From the NCBI GenBank assembly GCA_018669795.1, contig JABHSQ010000006.1:1-64000 (forward strand): 64,000 bases of DNA, written 5' to 3'. Below, piece after piece: positions 1 through 8,974 of this stretch. Under the pieces are notes generated by a model, which had not been told where the DNA came from, did no database searches, and worked only from the letters and a program-made list of their open reading frames with translations. This stretch comes from Flavobacteriaceae bacterium (lineage in GTDB: Bacteria > Bacteroidota > Bacteroidia > Flavobacteriales > Flavobacteriaceae). Each line of letters starts with the position of its first letter. Position 1 is the first letter of the stretch. Made by a program: the position numbers and the translations under genes.

Positions 1-177
1 AATGCCGGACTGGGCTTTATTATCATTTTATTCCTGCACTTCTTTAATCATATGTCCTTAGTGAGAGCTAATGCTACCAAAGTCGCTGTTGTATGTATCT
101 ATACGCTATCGGCATTGGTTGTTTTTATATTAAATGACAAATTAAATTGGGCTGTCGCTCTTCTATCTGGCCTCTGA
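1..177 (+). pseudogene. TSUP (TauE/SafE-like) membrane permease, 3' part, truncated C-terminus
   Basis: The reading frame is open from base 1 and ends at TGA 175-177, giving 58 residues; the 5' part lies outside the window. The translated piece begins NAGLGFIIILFLHFFNHMSL and continues through RANATKVAVV to a hydrophobic end. This resembles the second half of TSUP-type sulfite/anion exporters of flavobacteria. Members of that family normally continue for about another 50 residues (a glycine-rich turn, a basic loop and a last membrane helix). Here the frame stops right after LLSGL, and neither of the other two forward frames carries the missing tail in the next 200 bases. I infer a 3' deletion or rearrangement that removed the end of the gene, so it is called a broken gene. 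A shorter functional protein cannot be excluded. Confidence 0.6.
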
Positions 178-420
178 GCATCACAAGATAATAAGTTTAA
201 TTTCATAAAAATATAATTTATTTATACAATATACTAGAGTTATGGTAAGTCTGGATTATACTTATGCCTTTATTAAAAATTGACAAAAGTCACAATGTTT
301 ATTTGATCGCTACTATTTTTTTTAACGGAGTCATATAAATACCTTCAAACCTAATATATTTATTCATTTAGTAGCTAATTAAAAAATTATTGTCTTGGCT
401 TTGAACATAAATAGGCAGTA

Positions 421-1167
421 TTAATTATACACGGTCTCAATACCTGTAACATATTTAGAATTTTTTGATAATCGAGCACTAAAATGTTGACTTACTTCTC
501 TGCTTTCTGTGTCTTGAGGCAGTGCATATTTAAACTCTAAAACAACATCATCTGTACACATTTTACTAGTAATAAAATATGAAGTATTTGGATTGTAAAA
601 ACACATGTTATAGTCTATAGTTATTCTGAACTTTTTACAGTTAGAAAAAAAATATCTACGGTCATAGCTGTTAAAAATAGCCGGCTGTGTTCTATTTAAT
701 TTTGTTGCTAAAAGAAAATTATTTTTATCTTCCATGTTTTGCTGGAGCCCTTTTTGAATCTCTTTTAGACTGCTATTGTTAAGCGAAAAATGAGTATCCT
801 TCATTTTGAAGGAATATTTATCACCTACTTCTCCCATTTTCTTTTTAATTTCAAAAGTTGGGCTATTTATTTCACTAAAAACATCGTTATACCATCTCAA
901 TCTATATTTTTCTCTCTCTCCGTCACCAGAAACATTTTGTTTGTAAAAAGTTAGATCGTGATCGTCAAAATAAATATTATTTATAGTTCTTCGGTGATAT
1001 ACTTCTTTAAAACAAAAAGGATTTGAAAGTATTTCAGTCTCAATTAGATCTGTAGGTTTTATATTCTTGTAAATAAATTTTCTCTCAAATCTATGAGTAT
1101 CTTGTGTAGAAGTATCTGGTTGATTATTTACTGCTTTTTCCATATTCTGCTCCATACATTTGTTCAA
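421..1167 (-). CDS. VTC-domain (polyphosphate polymerase-like) protein
   Basis: Protein of 248 residues with the VTC-type fold signature: the basic start HRFERKFIYK (25-34), YFDD (66-69), EREKYRLRWY (84-93), FEIKKK (105-110) and the late acidic/basic strand LEFKYA (210-215). In yeast Vtc4 this tunnel fold makes polyphosphate. Bacterial members next to CotH and DUF4956 genes have no firmly established activity, so polyphosphate synthesis is only a possibility. It is the last gene of a three-gene minus-strand operon. Its first ATG lies 44 bases inside the upstream CotH gene; the start could also be one of two in-frame ATGs at 1155 or 1143. No signal peptide or membrane segment is visible, so a cytoplasmic location is inferred. 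Confidence 0.8.
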   Translation of the reverse strand: MNKCMEQNMEKAVNNQPDTSTQDTHRFERKFIYKNIKPTDLIETEILSNPFCFKEVYHRRTINNIYFDDHDLTFYKQNVSGDGEREKYRLRWYNDVFSEINSPTFEIKKKMGEVGDKYSFKMKDTHFSLNNSSLKEIQKGLQQNMEDKNNFLLATKLNRTQPAIFNSYDRRYFFSNCKKFRITIDYNMCFYNPNTSYFITSKMCTDDVVLEFKYALPQDTESREVSQHFSARLSKNSKYVTGIETVYN

Positions 1168-4100
1168 TTACTTTGCTTGAAATTGTAGACATTTCTTTCT
1201 TATTAATTGTAAGTCTACAGCCGGTCTCAATTAAAAAATTAGTTTCATTGTTTATTTGAGACAATTTAGAAATATCTATGGACGCTTTTCCATATTCATA
1301 TTTTTTTTGAAAAGAGGAAAAACCTAATCTAGTATTTTTTATAAGAACATTTTCTAAAATAACCTTAGATAAGTCTTTACTTACAATACCTATTTCACCA
1401 TCAATCACTTGAATTGATTCCCCATTAATTAAGCTTGCTTCTCCTGCACTTATACCTTTGTCTAAAGGGTTACTTATTAGTATATCACGCAACATTAATT
1501 GAGAGCCAGAAACATCAATAGCATCGTTTCCAGAGTTGTAAAATTGACATTTCTCTATGGTTCCTTTCACAAAATCTCCATCAAAAGAATCTGAGTATGT
1601 ATCGTGAAACTCTGTGGATACCATGGTGAAGTTAGATCTAATAATATTTAGTGCATCTTCACAACGGTTATTTTTAAATACACAATTCGAAATAACAACA
1701 TTACTTTCGTTAAAGTTGACAGCTCCTGAGACGCTCCAAATTTCATTGTTTGGATTAGATAAATTATTAAAAGTGCAATATTCTAATTCAGATTGGGTTT
1801 CCGCATCATTTATAAAAAGACCGCCTCCAGTATTGTTATTAGAAAAAAAAGTAATAGGCTCTTCTTTAGTTCCTTTTGCTACCAGAGTACTTTGAGAAAT
1901 AAAAGAAGCATTGTCAATAAGGTTTAAATTAAAACCTGGCTCTATCAACACCACTTTGTCTTTAGGAATTTTGATGCTTTTAGAAATAGTATAGCTTCCT
2001 TTTTCAAACACTATTATATTGCTGTTTTCTTTTACTTTGATAAAATCAAATTCGGAATAATTAATACTGTGTTTTTTTCGATACATAGAGATGCTTTTAT
2101 CTAGGTTTTGGCTTGTAGCTACCTTACCAACAGTGTTCTTGTATTTAAGACCAACACCATCTATCTCACCTGCAATAATTAGTTTGTCAATGTCTTTAGG
2201 ATATGTAAAGCCTCCTTTTTTATTTTTTTTTGAAACAAAAGCATTGTTGAAATATTTATTTAAATCAATTTTTATAATTTTTTTCTCTTTTGGTTTCAGC
2301 CAAATTGAATTTTTTTCTAAAATGTCCAGTTTTTTTCCGTTGAGATGTTCAAGACTATTTATTTTAGCATAAAAGTTATTTAGATTGTTAACCTCTAAGA
2401 AAATTTTATCATTTTTTAATTCAATAAAATCAACAAGCACAAAATCTCTAGGGAAAATTATTTTTTTAATAACATTACTATTGTATTCTAGTGTTTTAAT
2501 ATCAAAAGTAAACTGAGTATATGTGTCTTGTAAAATTTCAGTGATTTCATTTAAACGATTGCCATGAGATTGAATTATTTTATCAATATAAGCTTGACTA
2601 GATATCAATTTAAGTTTTTCTGCTAGTTTTATTTTGTAAATAGAATCATTTTTAGAAAAGGGATAGTTTAAGATTTTACCTATTTTATTTCCAGCTCCCG
2701 AATCGAAAGAGATGGGTTCTAATTTGTTAGTAATAGGGTTGTAATAAATTCTTAGGTTATGCCATACTAAACCGTGTTTTCCCCCAAACAAATTACATAA
2801 AGCAACATAGGTGGTTAGTTTGTCAACATCAAACACTTCAGAAATTTTATAGGTTCCATGCTTTAATCCTTCAAGTAATGCTTTAGCAACAATAAATTGT
2901 TTTTTTAATGCTGGATTAGCTAAAACCTTATTTTCATTAAATACTTTAATTTTTGCAGCCCCTATGAATGAACGAATCCCAAAAGATGCAAAAGGTTTTT
3001 CTAGTCCTAAAGAGGTATTTAGCTGCGTGTCTTTCCATAACATAGACTCATCAAATGCAATAATAACACCCTCCCTTTTTTTATTATTCTCAATTAATAT
3101 TTTATCAAAAGATTCTTCTAGAGCCATAATTTTATTGTCAATATATGAGAGCCCATTTTTGTTTTCAATGTATTGCTTGAAATAAACAAAATCATAGCGC
3201 AAGCCTATGATTCCTTCATCTTTAACCACTTTGTTGAAAAGCCATTCCCATTGGTATTTTCTTGTTTTAGGATGCTGTATGGAAAACTTTCTCATTCCCA
3301 TAAGAGTTTTATCATCTTGAATTATAAACCTGTATGACCATTGTTTTTCTCTGTAAAGATGGTCTAGCCAATCCCCTTTAAGTCTAAAAATTGTTTTTAA
3401 TTTATCTTGTGAATCTAATTGTATTTCCCCTTTTATGAAATCTCCATCCTCAGATAATAATATTCCTTTCTCTAATGCATCCTTTCTCTTTGATCTAATT
3501 TTTTTAAATTTTGATTCTTGAGTATATGCAATAATAGTTTTGAATCCTAGGGCTTCCTTTTTAGTAGTATTTTTAGCAGTTAATATTTTCGTAAAACTTT
3601 TCTCAGTTTTATCATCTGTTATAAAAAGTTGTTTTAGATTTAGGCTTTTTCCTTTTGTTCGATTATGCCTCCCCAAATTAATGTGTTTTATCTCTTTAAA
3701 TGAAATCACATCATCTTTAAAAGGTTTTACAACAGCCCAATCCAATTTCTGCCTTGGCACCAGGGGTTTCGTGAATAATAAATATTCTTGACCATTCGCT
3801 ATTATTGTATCCGTGAATTTGGGTGCCTTAAAGGTCAAACCGTAAAACGGAGTATTTATGGCTTCAGGGTCATTTAAAAATATGTCGATGAATACACGAT
3901 CATTGATTTCACGTACCGAAAGCGGAGCTTTATAGGCAAAGGTTATATTAGGTACAATCCCATCTTGTGTGGCAAAAACAAATAGGTTTTCATCCTTGTA
4001 TAAATAAGAATTATTGTATTTAATAAGGTTTGCAATAACTGAAGGTATTGTTCTTATAATTGTAGGATCGTCTTGTTTTGCTGATTTAATTTTTTTAGGT

Positions 4101-4201
4101 TGATCTTCAATAGAAAAAAAAAGGCTCACTATTAAAACTACTGCTAAGGAAAAAGCAAGGATTAAAAATGTTTTTGTATTCGACGATGTTTGAATTTGCA
4201 T
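1124..4201 (-). CDS. CotH kinase-family protein with C-terminal beta-helix
   Basis: A 1025-residue protein with one N-terminal membrane helix (about residues 10-30, FLILAFSLAVVLIVSLFFS), so it is probably anchored with the bulk outside the cytoplasm. The middle part (about 250-520) carries CotH-type features: GMRKFSIQHPKTRKY, an R/W-rich core, and YYNPITNKLEPISFDSGAG, the acidic metal-site region seen in CotH atypical protein kinases. The C-terminal third (about 740-1000) has short repeated strands such as CTFNNLSN, CVFKNNRCED and CQFYNSGNDAID, which resemble a right-handed parallel beta-helix. CotH in Bacillus spores phosphorylates coat proteins; the target here is unknown. The gene sits 24 bases after the DUF4956 gene and overlaps the VTC gene, which suggests co-translation. 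The kinase-plus-helix architecture could act on a cell-surface polymer or protein. Confidence 0.8.
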   Translation of the reverse strand: MQIQTSSNTKTFLILAFSLAVVLIVSLFFSIEDQPKKIKSAKQDDPTIIRTIPSVIANLIKYNNSYLYKDENLFVFATQDGIVPNITFAYKAPLSVREINDRVFIDIFLNDPEAINTPFYGLTFKAPKFTDTIIANGQEYLLFTKPLVPRQKLDWAVVKPFKDDVISFKEIKHINLGRHNRTKGKSLNLKQLFITDDKTEKSFTKILTAKNTTKKEALGFKTIIAYTQESKFKKIRSKRKDALEKGILLSEDGDFIKGEIQLDSQDKLKTIFRLKGDWLDHLYREKQWSYRFIIQDDKTLMGMRKFSIQHPKTRKYQWEWLFNKVVKDEGIIGLRYDFVYFKQYIENKNGLSYIDNKIMALEESFDKILIENNKKREGVIIAFDESMLWKDTQLNTSLGLEKPFASFGIRSFIGAAKIKVFNENKVLANPALKKQFIVAKALLEGLKHGTYKISEVFDVDKLTTYVALCNLFGGKHGLVWHNLRIYYNPITNKLEPISFDSGAGNKIGKILNYPFSKNDSIYKIKLAEKLKLISSQAYIDKIIQSHGNRLNEITEILQDTYTQFTFDIKTLEYNSNVIKKIIFPRDFVLVDFIELKNDKIFLEVNNLNNFYAKINSLEHLNGKKLDILEKNSIWLKPKEKKIIKIDLNKYFNNAFVSKKNKKGGFTYPKDIDKLIIAGEIDGVGLKYKNTVGKVATSQNLDKSISMYRKKHSINYSEFDFIKVKENSNIIVFEKGSYTISKSIKIPKDKVVLIEPGFNLNLIDNASFISQSTLVAKGTKEEPITFFSNNNTGGGLFINDAETQSELEYCTFNNLSNPNNEIWSVSGAVNFNESNVVISNCVFKNNRCEDALNIIRSNFTMVSTEFHDTYSDSFDGDFVKGTIEKCQFYNSGNDAIDVSGSQLMLRDILISNPLDKGISAGEASLINGESIQVIDGEIGIVSKDLSKVILENVLIKNTRLGFSSFQKKYEYGKASIDISKLSQINNETNFLIETGCRLTINKKEMSTISSKVIEQMYGAEYGKSSK

Positions 4202-4225
4202 AGTTGCAATATTAGAGCTATTTTT

Positions 4226-4903
4226 TTAGATAGTATTGTCTAAAAAGGTAATAGACATAGACCTGTCAATTTCTTTTAAGCTATGTTGTATGGTATTTAA
4301 TTTCTCTAATGATTTTACTTTTACCAAAAAGTTTAAATCCATTTCCTCTTTTCCGTAATTAATTCGCTTTACTTCAACTTGTGAAGCATGTTGGTTTATT
4401 ATTTCAGCAATTTTCTCTGTAGCGTTGGTTTGATTTTCTTGTTTGATATGAGTAGTAATTAATAAATTTTGCGTCAAGGTATCTTTAAATATATTTTTTC
4501 TAAATAGTATAATAGTTAAAATCACCATAGCTAGTCCAATAATAGTAGGTAGTAATTGGTTAGCTCCCATCCCTAAACCTGTAGCAATAGCAATAAAAAA
4601 ATAGCCTAACTCTTCGGGTTCTTTAATCGCGGTTCTAAATCTAACAATTGACAAAGCTCCAACCAGACCCAGTGATAATGCTAATGATGACTTAACTATA
4701 GATATTATTATAAAAGTTGTAAGCCCAACAAGAATAAGAACCTTAGCCAATTGACCTCTGTTAGAAATTGAGTTCCCAAACTTTCTATAAACTAAGGATA
4801 ACAAAAAAAGCAAACTAGCGCAGAGTATAATATTTATTACATAATTTGAAATTGAAAACGTATTATCTGTAGAAATAGAAAATTGACTTAGTAGCTCGTC
4901 CAT
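4226..4903 (-). CDS. DUF4956 family membrane protein
   Basis: Protein of 225 residues from the ATG at 4903. A longer in-frame reading to 4993 exists, but the promoter-like TACGTTTG at 4932-4939 lies inside that extension, so the downstream start is preferred. It has about four membrane helices, with the family core SSLALSLGLVGALSIVRFRT followed by AIKEPEELGYFFIAIATGLG, and then a soluble C-terminal domain with an alternating pattern (about 145-225). DUF4956 proteins commonly occur beside VTC-domain and CotH genes, as here. No biochemical function is established. First gene of the operon DUF4956-CotH-VTC. By context it may be the membrane component of a surface modification or polyphosphate-related system; that is inference. 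Confidence 0.85.
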   Translation of the reverse strand: MDELLSQFSISTDNTFSISNYVINIILCASLLFLLSLVYRKFGNSISNRGQLAKVLILVGLTTFIIISIVKSSLALSLGLVGALSIVRFRTAIKEPEELGYFFIAIATGLGMGANQLLPTIIGLAMVILTIILFRKNIFKDTLTQNLLITTHIKQENQTNATEKIAEIINQHASQVEVKRINYGKEEMDLNFLVKVKSLEKLNTIQHSLKEIDRSMSITFLDNTI

Positions 4904-4931
4904 AGGGTAAAGGTTTAATATTAATTTGCTA

Positions 4932-4939
4932 CAAACGTA
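4932..4939 (-). promoter_or_regulatory. -7 promoter element of the DUF4956-CotH-VTC operon
   Basis: On the minus strand the sequence reads TACGTTTG, a full match to the Bacteroidota -7 consensus TAnnTTTG, 28 bases before the ATG at 4903. A clear TTTG at the usual 19-base spacing is not present, so the call rests on the -7 element alone. It supports the shorter start of the DUF4956 protein. Confidence 0.45.
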
Positions 4940-5032
4940 ATCAAATATTAAGCAATTTTTTAATTTATTAGACGAATAATACAAAAGAAACAAAATACTT
5001 TTATAAATTGAGGCATAAATAAAAACTAACTA

Positions 5033-5920
5033 ATGGTTCAGTTTATGATCAATTTTTTAAAGTTATTAAAAGACGTTTTTATCCATTTTTTTAAAAGTAA
5101 TACTTTTCAAAAAGGAGCAGCATTAGCCTATTTTGCTGTATTCTCTTTTATTCCTATGATTGTAATAATTATTTCATTGTTGGGAATGTTTTTTGGTGAA
5201 GATGCTATTTCTGGAGAGGTTTATTTAAAATTAAAAGGTTTTTTAGGAAGTGAAGCTTCTTTACAAGTTCAAAAATTAATTAAAGTTCAACATATTAATC
5301 ATGATAGTGTTTTAACTACCATAGTGGGGTTTGTGGTTTTATTTTTTACTGCCTCTCGCATGTTTAATCAAATTCATAATTCATTGAATAGTATTTGGGA
5401 TATAAAATCAAAACCTAAAAACGGGATACTTTATTTTGTAATTAAAAACGTTTCCTCGATACTTCTCATTATAGTGTTGTTTTTTTTAATTTTTATAAGC
5501 ACTTCAACTACTAGTTTTATCCATAAGTTTACAGAAGATATTTATTATATAAAAAAAATCTCTTTTGTTTATGAGCATCTGATCACTTATTTATCGATAA
5601 GTATTATGTATGCTATTATGTATGCTTTTTTTGCTGATGCAAAAGTGTATTGGAAGGCTGCATTGTTAGGCGGGTTATTTACTTCAATTTTATTTTTATT
5701 TGGAAAAGCTGGAATTTCTATATATATAGGCGATACTAACTTTGATTCTGCTTTTGGCTCTGCCAGTGTACTAGCTTTATTTATGGTTTGGGTATTTTAT
5801 ATTGCACAAAGCATTTTTTTAGGAGCCTCCTTTGTAAAAGTGTACAGTGACTATTTAGGAGTTGAAATAAAACCCAACTCAGATGCTGTAAAAGTTGAAG
5901 AAATAGAGGTTAATAGTTAG
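5033..5920 (+). CDS. YihY/BrkB family inner membrane protein
   Basis: Protein of 295 residues with about six membrane helices and the family hallmarks: KGAALAYFAVFSFIPMIVII near the start (27-46), RMFNQIHNSLNSIWDIK in the middle, and a C-terminal AFGSASVLALFMVWVFYIAQ followed by a conserved GA turn. Proteins of this family were once called ribonuclease BN by mistake; their real role is unsettled, with transport or envelope functions proposed. It is divergent from the DUF4956 operon. The next gene follows closely but has its own promoter-like element. A second possible start (MINFLKLLKDVF) lies four codons downstream. Confidence 0.85.
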   Translation: MVQFMINFLKLLKDVFIHFFKSNTFQKGAALAYFAVFSFIPMIVIIISLLGMFFGEDAISGEVYLKLKGFLGSEASLQVQKLIKVQHINHDSVLTTIVGFVVLFFTASRMFNQIHNSLNSIWDIKSKPKNGILYFVIKNVSSILLIIVLFFLIFISTSTTSFIHKFTEDIYYIKKISFVYEHLITYLSISIMYAIMYAFFADAKVYWKAALLGGLFTSILFLFGKAGISIYIGDTNFDSAFGSASVLALFMVWVFYIAQSIFLGASFVKVYSDYLGVEIKPNSDAVKVEEIEVNS

Positions 5921-5931
5921 ATCATATTCCT

Positions 5932-5939
5932 TACCTTTG
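5932..5939 (+). promoter_or_regulatory. -7 promoter element of the HupE-like gene
   Basis: TACCTTTG matches TAnnTTTG exactly. It ends 27 bases before the ATG at 5967, so transcription would begin near 5944, after the TTG at 5937 that opens the longest possible frame. This rules in favour of the ATG at 5967. The -33 position reads TTA rather than TTG. Confidence 0.45.
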
Positions 5940-5966
5940 GATTTAAACCTACTAAATTCCCTAAGT

Positions 5967-6545
5967 ATGTCAGATTTTTGGCTTTATTTAAAATTAGGAT
6001 TAACGCATGTGCTCAATTGGCAAGCATACGATCATATAGTATTTTTAATTGTATTGGTTGCAGCTTATAATTTTAGCAACTGGAAGCGAATTTTTATATT
6101 AGTTTCTTTATTTACTATTGGGCATACCGCTTCCTTATTATTAGCTAATTATAGCGTGGTTACTGTTTCAAGTAAATGGATAGAGTTTTTAATACCTGTT
6201 ACTATTTTAGTAGCGGCCATGTATAATTTGTTTACTTCAGGGAAAATCAATCGCAGCGAAAAAGTAGGGTTGTTTTATGTAATTACCGTCTTTTTTGGAT
6301 TGATTCATGGATTTGGCTTTGCTACTTATTATAAAATGATAACTGGAGGTAATGAGATTTTACCATTATTCGAATTTGCGCTAGGAATTGAATTTGCTCA
6401 ACTAATAATAGTTACTATTGTTTTAATTTCGAGTTTTATCTTTCAATCTATTTTCCGATTTAATAAGCGAGATTGGGTATTGGTAGTGTCGTCTATAGTA
6501 ATTGGAGTTGTGATCCCAATGCTTCAAAATAATTGGGTCTTTTAA
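5967..6545 (+). CDS. HupE/UreJ-like membrane protein
   Basis: Protein of 192 residues, almost entirely hydrophobic, with about six membrane helices. The N-terminal WLYLKLGLTHVLNWQAYDHI with a histidine and acidic residue in the first helix, followed by FTIGHTASLLLANY and FGLIHGFGFA, is typical of HupE/UreJ-related proteins. HupE and UreJ are linked to nickel or cobalt handling in hydrogenase and urease clusters. Neither enzyme is encoded nearby, so metal transport is only suggested by the family and the intramembrane histidines (GHT, IHGFGF). The frame could extend to a TTG at 5937, but that codon overlaps the -7 promoter element, so the ATG at 5967 is chosen. Confidence 0.8.
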   Translation: MSDFWLYLKLGLTHVLNWQAYDHIVFLIVLVAAYNFSNWKRIFILVSLFTIGHTASLLLANYSVVTVSSKWIEFLIPVTILVAAMYNLFTSGKINRSEKVGLFYVITVFFGLIHGFGFATYYKMITGGNEILPLFEFALGIEFAQLIIVTIVLISSFIFQSIFRFNKRDWVLVVSSIVIGVVIPMLQNNWVF

Positions 6546-6656
6546 TTTCCCGATAAAATAATTTATACAATATTTAACGCCTTCAAGGTTTGATTGTATG
6601 TATTTCCTTTTAAATTTGCTTTTTATCTTAATAATTAACCTTTAGGTATTAATCTA

Positions 6657-7085
6657 ATGAAACCAGAAAAACAACTTAAATACGACAAGGCATATCTTAA
6701 AATGGCATTGGAATGGAGTCAACTTTCCTATTGCGATAGAAGGCAAGTAGGTGCATTAATCGTTAAAGACAAAATGATCATTAGCGATGGCTATAATGGT
6801 ACACCATCGGGTTTCGAAAATATTTGTGAAGATGACAAAGGGTATACCAAATGGTATGTATTACACGCCGAAGCAAATGCTATTTTGAAAGTAGCTTCTT
6901 CCAATCAAACTTGTCAAGGCGCAACCTTATATATTACCATGTCACCTTGCCAAGGATGTAGTAAATTGATTCATCAAGCAGGGATTAAACGATTGGTTTA
7001 TATAAAGGAATATAAAGACACTTCGGGAGTTAGGTTTTTAGAGAAAGCGGGTGTAAGTATTTCACATATAACTGACTTGTCATAA
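6657..7085 (+). CDS. dCMP deaminase family protein
   Basis: Protein of 142 residues with the zinc-dependent cytidine/deoxycytidylate deaminase signature: HAE at 70-72 (zinc histidine and catalytic glutamate) and PCQGC at 97-101 (two zinc cysteines). SDGYNGTPSGFENICED (43-59) is the loop typical of dCMP deaminases such as ComEB. The enzyme converts dCMP to dUMP, the precursor of dTMP, in the cytoplasm. The S41 protease gene begins 3 bases after its stop, so the two are probably co-transcribed although their functions differ. Length fits the family. Confidence 0.9.
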   Translation: MKPEKQLKYDKAYLKMALEWSQLSYCDRRQVGALIVKDKMIISDGYNGTPSGFENICEDDKGYTKWYVLHAEANAILKVASSNQTCQGATLYITMSPCQGCSKLIHQAGIKRLVYIKEYKDTSGVRFLEKAGVSISHITDLS

Positions 7086-7088
7086 GCT

Positions 7089-8699
7089 ATGGGAATTCAA
7101 AAAAAATACCTGCCTTTATTACTAGGTCTTGCAATTGCAGTAGGTATTTTTTTAGGCTCTAAACTTAATTTTAGTGATACTTCAGATAAAATATTTGCAA
7201 CAAATGCTAAAAAAGACAAACTCAACCGTCTGATAGATTATATAGATTATGAGTATGTTGACCATGTAAATACCGATAGTATTGTAGACGTTACTGTAAA
7301 TGGAATTCTAGAAAATTTAGATCCACACTCCGTCTATATTCCTGCAAATCAATACCAAGATAATGCCGATGATATGCGCGGTCATTTTGTGGGAATTGGA
7401 GTTAGTTTTTATGTGTATAAAGATACCATTGCAGTCATTAAAACAATTGAAGGGGGTCCTGCAGAAAAAGCAGGAATTAAAGCTGGAGATCGAATTTTAT
7501 ATGCAGATGAATATAAAATATTTGGAGATGCTATCCCTAGAGATAATATTACTGCACGATTAAAAGGTGAAATTAATAGCAAAGTATTATTGAAAATAGC
7601 TAGAAAAGGAGAAGAGGAGTTATTGAAGTTTAACGTAAAACGCAATGAAGTTCCTTTGCTAAGTGTAGATGCTTCTTATAAACTTACTAATGAGGTAGGT
7701 TATATTAAGGTAAATCGATTTTCTGAAACTACGCATAAAGAATTTAAATCGGCACTTGAAATACTAATTGATAAAGGGATTACAGCTCTAATATTGGATT
7801 TACGAGATAATCCCGGAGGCTATATTTCAACCACTCAACAAGTTATTGATGAATTTTTAGAAGATGATCAATTGATTTTAATTACTAAAAATAAAAGCGG
7901 GGAAGAAGACCTAATCTTTGCAACTAGTAAAGGGAGTTTTGAAAATGGAAGGCTGTATGTTTTAATAAATCAAAATTCTGCTTCAGCAAGTGAAATTGTA
8001 GCAGGCGCTTTACAAGATAACGATCGAGGAACTATAGTAGGGAGAAGGTCTTTTGGAAAAGGATTGGTGCAAAGAGAAATGTCTTTAGGGGATGGAAGTT
8101 CGGTAAGACTCACTATTGCTAGGTATTATACGCCAACAGGTCGTTCTATACAACGTCCTTATAGCAACGGAAATAATGCTTATTACAACGATTATGAAAG
8201 CCGTTATAAAAATGGAGAAATGCTAAGTGTAGACAGTATAAAAGTAGCAGATTCCTTGCGATTTGTAACTCCAAAAGGCAAAGTTGTTTATGGAGGGGGA
8301 GGCATTATCCCAGATGTATTTGTTCCAAAAGATACCAGTTTAGAAAACGAAACGTTGGAATATATTTCTAGAAGTGGTTTTGCAAGTTATTTTGTATTTG
8401 AATATTTGGAAAAAAATAGAACTCAATTTTCAGATATTACCCTTAAAGATTTTGTAGCAAATTATGATGTGGATGAAGATTTACTGAATCAATTTATAGA
8501 TTATTCTATAATTGATAAGGATCATTCAGAATTTAGAAATCATTTAGAACATATTAAAACAATTATTAAAGCGAGTATTGCACAGCAAATATTTGACACC
8601 AACACCTTTGAGTTGATACTTAATAATGACGATAAAATGATTCAAAAAGTACTAGATCTAGAATCTAAATTAGAAACAAGTCCGGCAAAAGGTGACTAG
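7089..8699 (+). CDS. S41 family C-terminal processing peptidase (CtpA-like)
   Basis: Protein of 536 residues. An N-terminal membrane helix or uncleaved signal (YLPLLLGLAIAVGIFLGSKL, 7-26) places it in the periplasm. A PDZ domain follows at about 90-170 (VGIGVSFY, GGPAEKAGIKAGDRIL), then the S41 core. NQNSASASEIVAGAL (295-309) holds the nucleophile serine, and K324 with Q328 in FGKGLVQ reproduces the Lys-x3-Gln spacing of the CtpB-type Ser-Lys dyad. Such proteases trim C-termini of envelope proteins. The C-terminal part (about 410-536) is helical and charged. The stop codon shares the palindrome CTAG with the stop of the convergent small gene, a 4-base overlap. Confidence 0.93.
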   Translation: MGIQKKYLPLLLGLAIAVGIFLGSKLNFSDTSDKIFATNAKKDKLNRLIDYIDYEYVDHVNTDSIVDVTVNGILENLDPHSVYIPANQYQDNADDMRGHFVGIGVSFYVYKDTIAVIKTIEGGPAEKAGIKAGDRILYADEYKIFGDAIPRDNITARLKGEINSKVLLKIARKGEEELLKFNVKRNEVPLLSVDASYKLTNEVGYIKVNRFSETTHKEFKSALEILIDKGITALILDLRDNPGGYISTTQQVIDEFLEDDQLILITKNKSGEEDLIFATSKGSFENGRLYVLINQNSASASEIVAGALQDNDRGTIVGRRSFGKGLVQREMSLGDGSSVRLTIARYYTPTGRSIQRPYSNGNNAYYNDYESRYKNGEMLSVDSIKVADSLRFVTPKGKVVYGGGGIIPDVFVPKDTSLENETLEYISRSGFASYFVFEYLEKNRTQFSDITLKDFVANYDVDEDLLNQFIDYSIIDKDHSEFRNHLEHIKTIIKASIAQQIFDTNTFELILNNDDKMIQKVLDLESKLETSPAKGD

Positions 8700-8893
8700 T
8701 GTCTTTTTTTCTTAGCAATCTTTTTTGAAGTACGTAAAATAAGCATTAATAAAATAGCACAAGCTCCAGTAGCTATTCCGATTAGAGCAACTCTACTTTG
8801 GCCTTCTATAAGATTTGAAAAATCTAAAAAAGTAACATTATAAGCAATTAAAATAATTGCGATACCTATAAATATATAGTAGAAATATTTCAT
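8696..8893 (-). CDS. Small two-helix membrane protein, hypothetical
   Basis: Protein of 65 residues with two membrane helices (about 3-22 and 35-55) and a strongly basic tail ending KKIAKKKRH. It resembles short conserved flavobacterial membrane proteins of unknown role, and shares the opening MKYF and general plan with the gene at 24204-24443, though the sequences otherwise differ. It is convergent with the S41 gene and overlaps it by four bases. No function is assigned. Confidence 0.6.
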   Translation of the reverse strand: MKYFYYIFIGIAIILIAYNVTFLDFSNLIEGQSRVALIGIATGACAILLMLILRTSKKIAKKKRH

Positions 8894-8974
8894 AATTTAT
8901 TTTTTTTATTGGTCAGTGGAACATCTATGTATTTATCTCCTTGTATATAAAGCTTAAAAATAAATGTTTTATAA

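Noticed and set aside
2091-2372. Open frame of 93 codons opposite the CotH gene
   Set aside because: Lies inside a well-supported gene on the other strand and has no family features; a shadow of the AT-rich coding strand.
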